Shown piece after piece: positions 35,670 through 43,715 of a stretch of 64,000 bases of DNA. Position 1 is the first letter of the stretch; each line of letters starts with the position of its first letter. This DNA is from UBA3263 sp964586765 (GTDB lineage Bacteria > Bacteroidota > Bacteroidia > Bacteroidales > Muribaculaceae), in the NCBI GenBank assembly GCA_964586765.1, contig CAZPHN010000010.1:3655-67654 (forward strand), in the 5' to 3' direction. A program made the translations under genes and the position numbers. The notes beneath the pieces are model-generated. The model worked only from the letters and a program-made list of their open reading frames with translations. It searched no databases and had not been told where the DNA came from.

Positions 35670-36878
35670 TCAAATGTTGAGTTTCTTGCGGATATCCTTA
35701 GGCACGGCGTTCTTATTAACCGAGAAACTCATGGTTTTGGCAAGAAGGTATGGTTCGGAAACATAGAAGAAACCATCATAAATCTGGTTTGTATTCCATG
35801 AGTTCTTTACCTTATAATAACGGTTGCCGAGCTGGTCGGTGGCGGTGCCGACAATTACCATACCATGGTCATCGGTAGTTTCGTGATTGTCAAACATCTG
35901 CTGTCGCACCTCGGGAGTAACCTTTACTTCTTTAAGGTCCTTAGGACCGGTAAAGCTATAGGCTTCTTTTTCCTTATCGGCGTCGCTCAGCTTCACCCAG
36001 CGGCTCAGTTCGGTGCCCTGCATATCTGACTCGGTCTTCTTTTCGGGAAGAACGGCGTAACCGTCATTCCACTTAAAGCCCTTTTCAGATACGTCGGCAG
36101 CCCAGTTGACAGTATAACCTGCCTTCAAAGCCTCATCAATAATGCGCTTGAAATCATCGAGAGGTACGTTATAATAATCCTCCCAGAGCCAGTTGTCGCA
36201 TACTTCCAGAGGGAATGCCTCATACATGGGCTGGTGGGTAAACGAGGTAAAGGGGACAAAATCCTTGAAATTAACGCCGAGGCTCTCCGCGTAGGTCTTG
36301 GGAGTATAGGTCTTACCGTTAACCTCAAAAGTTTCAGGTACGGGTCCGAAATATGCATCAAGTATACCCTCAAAGCCCTTGAGCCATGCGGTACTCATCT
36401 TCTTGCTGCCGGCTACAGCCTTGATATATGCGGTAAGAGCCTTTTCCAGCTCGCCATGATTATGGGCATCCTCGCCGTAATTCAGTCCGGAGTATACACT
36501 CTCGGGAATAGCTCCATAACGGTCCATTACGTATGCTACGTCAACAATAGAGCCGCCCTGCGAGAAGTTACCCACACCGCCAAGACGCACAAAACGTTTT
36601 GCCTTGTCAAGATAACACTGGCGCACGGTATACATTTCGCTCAGGTCAAGCGAATCGCCGCCCTGACGGAGAATCTCATCCTCAATAGCCGAGGTTCCGG
36701 AGAAACACCAGCACGTTCCTGACTTATTCTGGTCCTTAACCGATGTTGTAGGCAGTTTAATGACGTCAGTAAATACAAAACCCTTAATAGTGTCTGCGGG
36801 GACGGAGTCGGTTGGTTCGGTCTGCGCCGAGGCTCCGAATGCAATCAGCAAAGCAGCTGCAGAAAAAAATTTGTTCAT
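35670..36878 (-). CDS. Secreted C1B cysteine peptidase (aminopeptidase C-like)
   Basis: A short signal peptide (AFGASAQTEP) precedes the papain-type core. KNKSGTCWCFSG holds the catalytic Cys (about residue 58), DDHGMVIVGTA the His (about residue 348), and YYKVKNSWNT the Asn. The spread of these residues over ~320 positions matches bleomycin hydrolase/PepC. Unlike cytoplasmic PepC it appears exported. It precedes the SPOR lipoprotein on the same strand. Confidence 0.85.
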   Translation of the reverse strand: MNKFFSAAALLIAFGASAQTEPTDSVPADTIKGFVFTDVIKLPTTSVKDQNKSGTCWCFSGTSAIEDEILRQGGDSLDLSEMYTVRQCYLDKAKRFVRLGGVGNFSQGGSIVDVAYVMDRYGAIPESVYSGLNYGEDAHNHGELEKALTAYIKAVAGSKKMSTAWLKGFEGILDAYFGPVPETFEVNGKTYTPKTYAESLGVNFKDFVPFTSFTHQPMYEAFPLEVCDNWLWEDYYNVPLDDFKRIIDEALKAGYTVNWAADVSEKGFKWNDGYAVLPEKKTESDMQGTELSRWVKLSDADKEKEAYSFTGPKDLKEVKVTPEVRQQMFDNHETTDDHGMVIVGTATDQLGNRYYKVKNSWNTNQIYDGFFYVSEPYLLAKTMSFSVNKNAVPKDIRKKLNI

Positions 36879-36902
36879 CTGTATCAGTTGTAATGTGAAT
36901 GA

Positions 36903-37694
36903 TTATTTCGTTGGTTCGTTATATAAAATCTGTACTTTACCGATGGGCAATTCGCCTTCAAGCTTGACGGGAATGCGGGTACCGGTCTTGACAATCCACG
37001 CTTTCATCGGCTTGGAAGAATTCTTGACACGCTCAGAGCTGAACATGAAATGGATGCGGTAACAATCATATTTCCGGTCATTCATTTCGACAATCTCATC
37101 GCCATCGTAAGTAATTGCCAGTTTTTCGATTTTTTTACCTGAAAAAATGTTTGCGCGGCTTACGGCTCCTTTTTTCATATTCTCAAAAGGCAAACGCCGC
37201 ACATAATAATAAACGCTCAACATATCCACAGCCGGAAGCAATGCCGACATCAGCGTATCGGCGGTCTCGGTCTTGCCGTTGCGGAGACGTTTGAACCGCT
37301 CAACCTTGGCTATCGCACGGTTGCCATGATATGTATAATGGATTATGTCATGACGGTATTGGTTATCCTCATGGGTAGACTTGTCATAAAGCAGCGGAGA
37401 CATATCTCCGAGACGCATGCGCCCGGTCAAGGTATCGCGCACCATAAATATACGGTCTGCCCACGGCTGAGTGCGCGCCGTCAGAACGGCATGATAGCCA
37501 TCCGGCTCACGCTTCAGCGTAATTCCCGCCGAGCCTGCCACTTTATGGATAAATCCCCATTTATATGTAACGCGAAATGACAATGTTTCATCTCCAAAAG
37601 TCAGTTCATGCTCATCGGCGGCGACAGCCGGAAGTGCGGTTGCCACAAACGTTACTATATATATAAGGAGTAGATGGAATAATTTCTTAATCAT
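36903..37694 (-). CDS. DUF3108-like secreted protein
   Basis: The protein has a signal peptide (ALPAVAADE) and then a beta-rich body with ELTFGDETLSFRVTYKWGFIHKVAGSAGITL, a hallmark start of DUF3108. Its later text GKKIEKLAITYDGDEIVEM, CYRIHFMF and KAWIVKTGTRIPVKLEGELPIGKVQ also fits. The family is periplasmic and of unknown function. Its start overlaps the tdk stop by four bases. Confidence 0.72.
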   Translation of the reverse strand: MIKKLFHLLLIYIVTFVATALPAVAADEHELTFGDETLSFRVTYKWGFIHKVAGSAGITLKREPDGYHAVLTARTQPWADRIFMVRDTLTGRMRLGDMSPLLYDKSTHEDNQYRHDIIHYTYHGNRAIAKVERFKRLRNGKTETADTLMSALLPAVDMLSVYYYVRRLPFENMKKGAVSRANIFSGKKIEKLAITYDGDEIVEMNDRKYDCYRIHFMFSSERVKNSSKPMKAWIVKTGTRIPVKLEGELPIGKVQILYNEPTK

Positions 37695-38317
37695 ATGTCA
37701 AAAGGCAGGGTATTTTTCGAAGCCTGCTCAATACGCTTGTTTCGCCAGCAGTTGCGACAGATAGCAATGTACTTCTCATCGCCACCTATTTCAACCTGTG
37801 CGCCCTCCTGAACGATGCTTCCGTCTGACCCAAGACGGGCATTGACAATGGTTTTACGTCCGCATGAACAGGTACTCTTGATTTCATCAATCGTATCAGC
37901 TATCTCAAAGAGGCGGCGTGAACCTTCAAACATGTGTGTCTGGAAGTCCGTGCGGAGTCCGTAACAGATTACGTTTATACCATATTCATCAACGAGACGC
38001 GCCAGTTGGTCAACCTGCTCGGCTGAAAGGAATTGCGCCTCATCAATCAAAAACCACTCGATAAGACAGCCGGCTTTCTCACATAGCTCTATGGCAGTCA
38101 TATAGAGGTCTGTGTCTGCCATAATCCACTGACATTCGCGTTCAATTCCTATTCGCGAACGAATCACGTTTTTCTTGTCGCGGGTGTCAATCACCGGCTT
38201 CATGCAGATGTAACGCATACCCCGCTCCTCGAAATTGTAAGCGGTTGTCAGCAGCAGGGCGGTTTTAGCCGACCCCATAGTGCCATATCTGAAGTATAAC
38301 TTGCCTTTTCTTTCCAT
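37691..38317 (-). CDS. tdk: Thymidine kinase, type II
   Basis: The enzyme phosphorylates thymidine for nucleotide salvage. The P-loop is YRYG-type: RYGTMGSAKTALL (about residue 11), with Ala where many have Gly (SGKS). Walker-B-like WFLIDEAQFLS has the catalytic Glu. VICYGLRTDFQ is the Lys/Arg-type lasso region, and a CSC...CRNC zinc site follows (about residues 150-190). Length 208 aa is normal. The -7 box is at 38338-38345. Confidence 0.9.
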   Translation of the reverse strand: MERKGKLYFRYGTMGSAKTALLLTTAYNFEERGMRYICMKPVIDTRDKKNVIRSRIGIERECQWIMADTDLYMTAIELCEKAGCLIEWFLIDEAQFLSAEQVDQLARLVDEYGINVICYGLRTDFQTHMFEGSRRLFEIADTIDEIKSTCSCGRKTIVNARLGSDGSIVQEGAQVEIGGDEKYIAICRNCWRNKRIEQASKNTLPFDI

Positions 38318-38337
38318 GGTTTAGCAAAAAAACGGTT

Positions 38338-38345
38338 CAAATTTA
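38338..38345 (-). promoter_or_regulatory. -7 promoter box of tdk (TAAATTTG)
   Basis: The reverse complement TAAATTTG lies 21 bp before the tdk ATG. Confidence 0.6.
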
Positions 38346-38386
38346 CGAAAAAATCCCATATTTTCCACCATAACCATCAAAATTAA

Positions 38387-39721
38387 TTAGAAAGTAAAGG
38401 CACACATGACATTGGCGCGCCATGCGTTCCGGGCAACTTTCGAGATATTTTCACGGCGACCGTAATCAAGCTCGGCAGCCACACTGATACGCGGAAGGAT
38501 ATTCCAATATGCAGTCAGGCAGGCAAAGGTTCCGCAGCGATATTCATCAGCATCCGTGCCCTTGCGTGCATCAAGATAAGTCTGGCTTGCAGCGACAGAC
38601 ACAAAGAACTCCGGCCGGAAATTATATTGCAGGCCGAGCGTCCATCCAAGCGACATGGGCGCATAAAGCTTCGAGGAATTCTCAGGGTCAGCAATCAGGT
38701 CGTAATAACCGTGCTGCATATCGCTGCCCAATCCGGCAATGCCGCGTCCGGCAGTAAAATTGGCATATGTGGTAAATTGACGCGAAGGATGCGCCACAGA
38801 ACTCAACAGAACGCCCCACCCTGCCGTCGTGTGGTTCTTAGAAGCAGTCATGTCACGATAAGAAAGCGTACGCGCAATTCCGCTCAAGCGCACGTGCTGA
38901 CCGGGGGCCCACTGATACTGAACCAGCGCGCTAACGTCAGGGAGCCCGTCAGCCACAGGCTTGGCGGCTTTCATGGACTGGTCGACAGCAGCCGTAGGGG
39001 TTTCAAGCGAAACGCCTACATGCCAGCGGTTCTTGAAACAGGGCATATAGCGCACAAGGACTGACGTATGAGAGAATTTATTATTGTTACCGGCAGCGTC
39101 AATCACCACAGGCTGGGCTGCGGGGTCTGAGAAGGTCGAACATGCGTAACCCACCGTGAAATCACGGACCATGGCGTATGCCTTTTTGAGCTTCAGGTCG
39201 CGGCTGTTATATCCCGTGAAATCCGCTTCGATATACAGCTGGTAGTTTCCTATGGAGCGATGTGAACCGATTACGCGGAAAAACAGACCGGTACCTGACG
39301 GAGTTGACGCAAAACGGCGCATTGAAAGCGGATTTTTCGACATAGGTATTGTATATGGAGCGAACGCGCTGCCGGGAACCGCTCCGTTCCAGTCATAATA
39401 TGCGCGCATACGGACACTGCCGCCAATACCCATTGAGAGTCCCGCTTCCTTACTCATGAATAGAAAATATGGAGCATCGGGGTCCTGAAAATGGCGGAAC
39501 TGGTCATAAAAGAATGCACTGATAACGCGAGTCATCGAATCCCGGTCCGCCTTAAGAGTAGATTTATCGGTCGGACGCCCGTCAATATATACGATTTTTG
39601 TCGACTCCGCTTGGAGATTAATCAATGAATCTACATGAGAAACCTCGGCTTTTGTTGAAAAAGTAGCTCCGGCAGACACAAAACACGCCGCAACACATAA
39701 TATTTTGATGAATTTGCTCAT
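38387..39721 (-). CDS. Outer-membrane DcaP-like porin
   Basis: A signal peptide (residues 1-25) is followed by a soluble segment (about 26-75) and a 16-18-strand-like beta pattern ending in a terminal Phe (NVMCAFTF). That is typical of outer-membrane barrels. Strand texts such as GIGGSVRMRAYYDWNG, QLYIEADFTGY and WTLGLQYNF resemble the DcaP/porin group. The substrate is unknown. It is a single gene with a -7 box at 39742-39749. Confidence 0.7.
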   Translation of the reverse strand: MSKFIKILCVAACFVSAGATFSTKAEVSHVDSLINLQAESTKIVYIDGRPTDKSTLKADRDSMTRVISAFFYDQFRHFQDPDAPYFLFMSKEAGLSMGIGGSVRMRAYYDWNGAVPGSAFAPYTIPMSKNPLSMRRFASTPSGTGLFFRVIGSHRSIGNYQLYIEADFTGYNSRDLKLKKAYAMVRDFTVGYACSTFSDPAAQPVVIDAAGNNNKFSHTSVLVRYMPCFKNRWHVGVSLETPTAAVDQSMKAAKPVADGLPDVSALVQYQWAPGQHVRLSGIARTLSYRDMTASKNHTTAGWGVLLSSVAHPSRQFTTYANFTAGRGIAGLGSDMQHGYYDLIADPENSSKLYAPMSLGWTLGLQYNFRPEFFVSVAASQTYLDARKGTDADEYRCGTFACLTAYWNILPRISVAAELDYGRRENISKVARNAWRANVMCAFTF

Positions 39722-39741
39722 AAATAAACGTTTTTATGGTG

Positions 39742-39749
39742 CAAACTTA
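39742..39749 (-). promoter_or_regulatory. -7 promoter box of the porin gene (TAAGTTTG)
   Basis: The reverse complement TAAGTTTG lies 21 bp before the porin ATG, in the divergent gap. Confidence 0.55.
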
Positions 39750-39859
39750 CGGAAATTTCCTCATTTTTACCAATCCGGGTAAAATTTTTTCATGCGGTTC
39801 ATGAACAATTTCACCGCAACTGCGGTTATAGTTGTATAATTCTTATAAACTAACAAGTC

Positions 39860-40570
39860 ATGAAAATTAAAAACATTTTTAATGTCGGTGTGTTCGCAGT
39901 ATGTGCGGCAACCGTAGCTGCGCCCCTCACCGGTTGCAGCAATTCCGCTAAATCTGAAAAAGCTGCCGATGAAGCGACAGAACAGACCGAAACTGTTGCC
40001 GACGCTACAGACTACAAGCTCTTTACCCCTGCATCCGTAGAAGAAGGCAAGACATATCCTATTATTGTAGTTGTCGGTACCGATGTGGATACTACCGCAG
40101 CTATATTTACTGCCGACGCGTTCCAGACCAAGACTCCGGCTTATGTATATTCATCTGAATCCGAGGCATCTGTAAAGAGTGTTATCGAGGCAAACAAGGT
40201 TGATACAGACCGCGTTTACAGCGTAGGCAAGACTCCTGTCGAGAACATTTATGCCGCTTCATTGATTGTAGACGGCGTTATTCCGTCAGACATGAAGGAC
40301 AAGAAAATCATCTATTTCTCAACTGATGCTGACCGTGTAAACGAAATTCAGGACGCCCTCCGCGGCACCCGTATAAGCTACACTTATGCCGAATGGGGCG
40401 CAAACCTCCCCGTTGAGCGTCAGAGCGAACTCGCTTCGACTATGCTCGAAAAGGGACAGCCCGTCAACATCTTCCAGTTTGAGAACGGCACCGTTACCGC
40501 CGATGGAGCTACCGTGGCAGCCGCTTCTATCCCCGCCGTTCAGACTTGGATTCTCGCACAGAAGAAATAA
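39860..40570 (+). CDS. Hypothetical lipoprotein
   Basis: The signal peptide ends APLTGC (Cys 26), then an acidic Glu/Thr/Ala linker. The body has LFTPASVEEGKTYPIIVVVGTD, which resembles the first strand of alpha/beta hydrolases, and alternating strands and helices (YVYSS, VYSVGKTPVENIYAASLIVDGVIP, KIIYFSTDADRV). No catalytic Ser elbow is visible. I do not recognise a family. Its own terminator follows at 40601-40625. Confidence 0.5.
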   Translation: MKIKNIFNVGVFAVCAATVAAPLTGCSNSAKSEKAADEATEQTETVADATDYKLFTPASVEEGKTYPIIVVVGTDVDTTAAIFTADAFQTKTPAYVYSSESEASVKSVIEANKVDTDRVYSVGKTPVENIYAASLIVDGVIPSDMKDKKIIYFSTDADRVNEIQDALRGTRISYTYAEWGANLPVERQSELASTMLEKGQPVNIFQFENGTVTADGATVAAASIPAVQTWILAQKK

Positions 40571-40600
40571 CCCTTAAAAATTACCATAAAAAACAACCGA

Positions 40601-40625
40601 AAGCCCCGCGCTCCCCGCGGGGCTT
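40601..40625. terminator. Terminator between convergent genes
   Basis: A 10-bp perfect stem (40601-40610 with 40616-40625, GCCCCGCG type) encloses a 5-nt loop between the lipoprotein stop (40570) and the rfbB stop (40635). It probably serves both strands. Confidence 0.75.
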
Positions 40626-40634
40626 AATCATTTT

Positions 40635-41768
40635 TCAGCGGTTGCCGTACATTTCTTCGTAATATTTCTCGTAGGCTCCGGAGGTTATGCTGTCCATCCA
40701 TTCCTGATGGTCTAAATACCAGCGTACGGTCTTTTCTATGCCTTCCTCAAACTGCAGCGAAGGCTCCCAGCCGAGTTCACGCTGAAGCTTGCGCGAATCG
40801 ATGGCGTAACGCATATCGTGGCCCAAACGGTCAGTCACATACGTAATCAGATGCTCCGAATGTCCTTCGGGGTTACCGAGCATACGGTCAACGGTCTTTA
40901 TGATGACCCGGATAAGGTCAATGTTTTTCCACTCGTTGAAACCGCCAATGTTGTATGTCTCCGCAACCTTACCTTTATGGAAAATAAGGTCTATGGCGCG
41001 TGCGTGGTCCTCGACAAAAAGCCAGTCGCGCACATTTTCTCCCTTGCCGTAGACGGGAAGCGGCTTGCCATGGCGTATGTTGTTTATAAAAAGCGGTATT
41101 AGCTTCTCCGGAAACTGATAAGGTCCGTAATTATTCGAGCAGTTGGTTACGAGTGTCGGCATGCCGTAAGTATCGTGGTAGGCGCGGACAAAATGGTCGC
41201 TCGAGGCCTTTGAAGCCGAATAAGGCGAATGAGGGTTATATTTGGTCGTTTCGAGGAAAAAGTCCTTGCCATAAGCCATATCGCCCATACTTGAAGCCTT
41301 GGTGGTAAATGGAGCGGCGATACCTTCGGGATGGGTCAGTTCGAGCGCGCCATAAACTTCATCGGTCGAAATATGGTAAAACAGTTTCCCTTCAAATTTC
41401 TCGGGCAAGGTCTCCCAATACTCCTTGGCAGCCTGAAGGAGGGCAAGAGTGCCCATTACGTTTGTGCGTGCAAACGTAAACGGGTCTTTTATCGAGCGGT
41501 CAACATGGCTTTCGGCGGCAAGGTGGATTATGCCGTCAACCTCATGCTCCCTGATTATACGACGCATTTCCTCTAAGTCGGCAATATCCGCTTTAATGAA
41601 GGTATAGTTAGGTCGGTCCTCTATATCCTTCAGATTTGCCAGATTTCCGGCATAGGTCAACTTATCGAGGTTGATAATTTTATAATCGGGATATTTATTG
41701 ACAAAAAGACGCACAACGTGCGAACCGATAAATCCCGCGCCACCCGTAATAAGTATGTTACGCTTCAT
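40635..41768 (-). CDS. rfbB: dTDP-glucose 4,6-dehydratase
   Basis: It converts dTDP-glucose to dTDP-4-keto-6-deoxyglucose. Signs are NAD-binding ITGGAGFIGSHVVR, HLAAESHVDRSI, ISTDEVYG, and the YSASKASSD (YxxxK) catalytic block. I start at ATG 41768 (MKRNILITG) rather than two codons upstream. The gene follows rfbC by eight bases, in an rfbA-rfbC-rfbB order. Confidence 0.93.
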   Translation of the reverse strand: MKRNILITGGAGFIGSHVVRLFVNKYPDYKIINLDKLTYAGNLANLKDIEDRPNYTFIKADIADLEEMRRIIREHEVDGIIHLAAESHVDRSIKDPFTFARTNVMGTLALLQAAKEYWETLPEKFEGKLFYHISTDEVYGALELTHPEGIAAPFTTKASSMGDMAYGKDFFLETTKYNPHSPYSASKASSDHFVRAYHDTYGMPTLVTNCSNNYGPYQFPEKLIPLFINNIRHGKPLPVYGKGENVRDWLFVEDHARAIDLIFHKGKVAETYNIGGFNEWKNIDLIRVIIKTVDRMLGNPEGHSEHLITYVTDRLGHDMRYAIDSRKLQRELGWEPSLQFEEGIEKTVRWYLDHQEWMDSITSGAYEKYYEEMYGNR

Positions 41769-41776
41769 TCCCAAGA

Positions 41777-42337
41777 TTATTTATTATACTCAAATGGCGA
41801 CTCAAAATCGCTGAGCATACTGTATTTTTTATCTTTTTCAGATAGAATTGCCTCCGAAATGTCAATTTTCCAGTCTATTCCAAGCTTATCATCAAGAATG
41901 GAGACACCGCCCTCAGCCTCGGGATGGTAAAACTGGTCACATTTATATTGGAACACTGCCACGTCTGACAATACGGCAAAGCCATGGGCAAAGCCGCGGG
42001 GAATAAAAAACTCAAGATGATTTTCCCCGGAAAGCTCAACGGCAACGTGCTTGCCATAGGTAGGAGAACCCTTGCGGATATCGACGGCAACATCAAGAAC
42101 CCTGCCGCGGACACATCTTACAAGTTTAGCCTGAGCAAAAGGCGGACGCTGGAAGTGAAGTCCGCGCATCACACCTCTTACCGAACTCGACTCATTGTCC
42201 TGAACGAAGTTTACGTCTCCAACCAGTCTGTCAAACTCGGCTTTTGAATAACTTTCCATAAAAAAGCCTCTCGCATCCTCAAAAACCTTCGGTTTGAGAA
42301 TAAACACTCCCTCTATTTCTGTACGGATAAGTTCCAT
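41777..42337 (-). CDS. rfbC: dTDP-4-dehydrorhamnose 3,5-epimerase
   Basis: The 186-aa protein shows the RmlC cupin text: EIEGVFILKPKVFEDARGFFMESYSKAEF, FVQDNESSSVRGVMRGLHFQRPPFAQAKLVRCVRGRV, DVAVDIRKGSPTYGKH and FFIPRGFAHGFAVLSD. His in RGLHFQ and Asp in VAVDIR are the catalytic pair. It overlaps no neighbour but sits five bases from rfbA and eight from rfbB. Confidence 0.93.
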   Translation of the reverse strand: MELIRTEIEGVFILKPKVFEDARGFFMESYSKAEFDRLVGDVNFVQDNESSSVRGVMRGLHFQRPPFAQAKLVRCVRGRVLDVAVDIRKGSPTYGKHVAVELSGENHLEFFIPRGFAHGFAVLSDVAVFQYKCDQFYHPEAEGGVSILDDKLGIDWKIDISEAILSEKDKKYSMLSDFESPFEYNK

Positions 42338-42342
42338 TGGCT

Positions 42343-43239
42343 TCAGTCAAAATTCTGAATGTTCTTTTCTTCAATAATTTTCATCAGATAGCGTCCATAG
42401 GGATTTTTGAGCATAGGTTTGGCAAGCTCACGCACCTTGTCGGCGGTAATCCAACCGTTAAAATATGCAATTCCCTCCAAGCAGCCTATTTTCAGTCCCT
42501 GACGCTTTTCCAGCACCTCGACATAGATTGACGCCTCCGCCAGTGACTCATGTGTCCCCGTGTCCAGCCAAGCGAAGCCTCGGGGAAGGGTCTGCACCTT
42601 CAGTTCGCCGTCGTTAAGGAAAGCCTGATTGACTGATGTGATTTCGAGTTCGCCACGCGCCGACGGCTTTATTGACTCCGCGATGCCAACGACCTTGTTC
42701 GGGTAAAAATAAAGACCCACCACAGCATAATTTGACTTGGGATGCTCCGGTTTTTCCTCAATAGACAGACATTTGCCGTTTTCATCAAATTCGGCAACGC
42801 CGTAACGCTCAGGGTCATCTACCCAATAACCGAACACGGTAGCATTTCCGTCACGCTCGGCAGCCTCAACAGACTTGCGTAATACACGGCTAAAACCGCT
42901 GCCATGAAAAATATTGTCACCAAGCACTAAACAGACCGAATCATCGCCAATAAACTCCTTGCCGATGATGAAAGCCTGCGCAAGTCCGTCGGGCGACGGC
43001 TGCTCAGCATAAGTGAACCGGACGCCGAAGTCCGAGCCATCGCCAAGCAAACGCTTGAACCCGGGCAAGTCCGTAGGTGTAGATATGATAAGGATATCCC
43101 TGATTCCGGCATGCATCAGAGTAGAAATCGGATAAAAAACCATCGGCTTATCATAAATGGGAAGCAACTGTTTGCTTACCCCCTTGGTTATGGGGTAAAG
43201 TCTCGTTCCCGAGCCACCGGCAAGAACTATTCCTTTCAT
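42343..43239 (-). CDS. rfbA: Glucose-1-phosphate thymidylyltransferase
   Basis: It joins dTTP and glucose-1-phosphate. Signs are the N-terminal GIVLAGGSGTRLYPIT, SKQLLPIYDKPMVFYPIS, VCLVLGDNIFHG and ISEEKP-like CLSIEEKPEHPKS. Length 298 aa is normal. It is the first gene of the dTDP-sugar operon. The -7 box is at 43262-43269. Confidence 0.94.
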   Translation of the reverse strand: MKGIVLAGGSGTRLYPITKGVSKQLLPIYDKPMVFYPISTLMHAGIRDILIISTPTDLPGFKRLLGDGSDFGVRFTYAEQPSPDGLAQAFIIGKEFIGDDSVCLVLGDNIFHGSGFSRVLRKSVEAAERDGNATVFGYWVDDPERYGVAEFDENGKCLSIEEKPEHPKSNYAVVGLYFYPNKVVGIAESIKPSARGELEITSVNQAFLNDGELKVQTLPRGFAWLDTGTHESLAEASIYVEVLEKRQGLKIGCLEGIAYFNGWITADKVRELAKPMLKNPYGRYLMKIIEEKNIQNFD

Positions 43240-43261
43240 ATTCTAAATTTTTATTTATCCG

Positions 43262-43269
43262 CAAAGTTA
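43262..43269 (-). promoter_or_regulatory. -7 promoter box of rfbACB (TAACTTTG)
   Basis: The reverse complement TAACTTTG lies 23 bp before the rfbA ATG. Confidence 0.65.
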
Positions 43270-43329
43270 AATAAAAAATCCATACCATCCAACCCCAGTT
43301 AAATTCTATATGTAGAATAAATTGCTTAT

Positions 43330-43480
43330 AAGAGCGTCTATTTCATTTTTTTTGCTTAACTTTGCGCCATCCGATGGAGGAGAAATACCGTCGGAGAAGA
43401 AAAGTGTCAAGCTTTCTTTCTCAGTTACAACGAATCGCCAATTCAACAACACGCTGAGACAGAGTGAGATAGACGCTCTT
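43330..43480. repeat. Inverted repeat with 16-bp arms around the RNA promoter
   Basis: Arms are 43330-43345 (AAGAGCGTCTATTTCA) and 43465-43480 (TGAGATAGACGCTCTT), which pair with one mismatch over 16 bp. The promoter box at 43357-43364 lies between them. Confidence 0.7.
43357..43364 (+). promoter_or_regulatory. -7 promoter box of the RNA/leader (TAACTTTG)
   Basis: TAACTTTG, 352 bp before the ATG of the large secreted protein, with no good -33 element. Confidence 0.55.
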
Positions 43481-43641
43481 TCTGTATTTGTCGCATCTAT
43501 AGCTGCGGCTTTGTTGCCGTATATTAGCATAGACAAATCCAGAGGGGCAGTTTATTCTACCCTCATATATCATTCAGCGTGTAGGCTTTGGCGAGCCTGT
43601 TGTATCTATGATAGAGGTGCGATGAATTCCCCTCTTTTCTT
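43368..43641 (+). ncRNA. Candidate structured RNA or long leader of the repeat protein gene
   Basis: Strong paired regions follow the promoter. ATTTGTC (43486-43492) pairs with 43532-43538 around a CGGC/GCCG hairpin (43506-43519). AGAGGGG (43541-43547) pairs with CCCCTCT (43629-43635), followed by a TTTCTT tract. Inside, CCTC plus TATCAT (43561-43573) pairs with 43608-43617, capped by an AGGCT/AGCCT hairpin (43583-43598). The end resembles a terminator or attenuator 75 bp before the gene. The weak protein-like frame across it shows no family. No known riboswitch motif is recognised. Confidence 0.45.
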
Positions 43642-43715
43642 ATACCCGTATCAAATCGCCGAATTAGGGAGTCAGGAGGCAACAAACCATTTTCACATTT
43701 AATCACAACAGGATT

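Noticed and set aside
43322..43702. 126-codon plus-strand frame before the repeat gene
   Set aside because: It overlaps the promoter and structured RNA and has no family-like segment, so I treat it as accidental.
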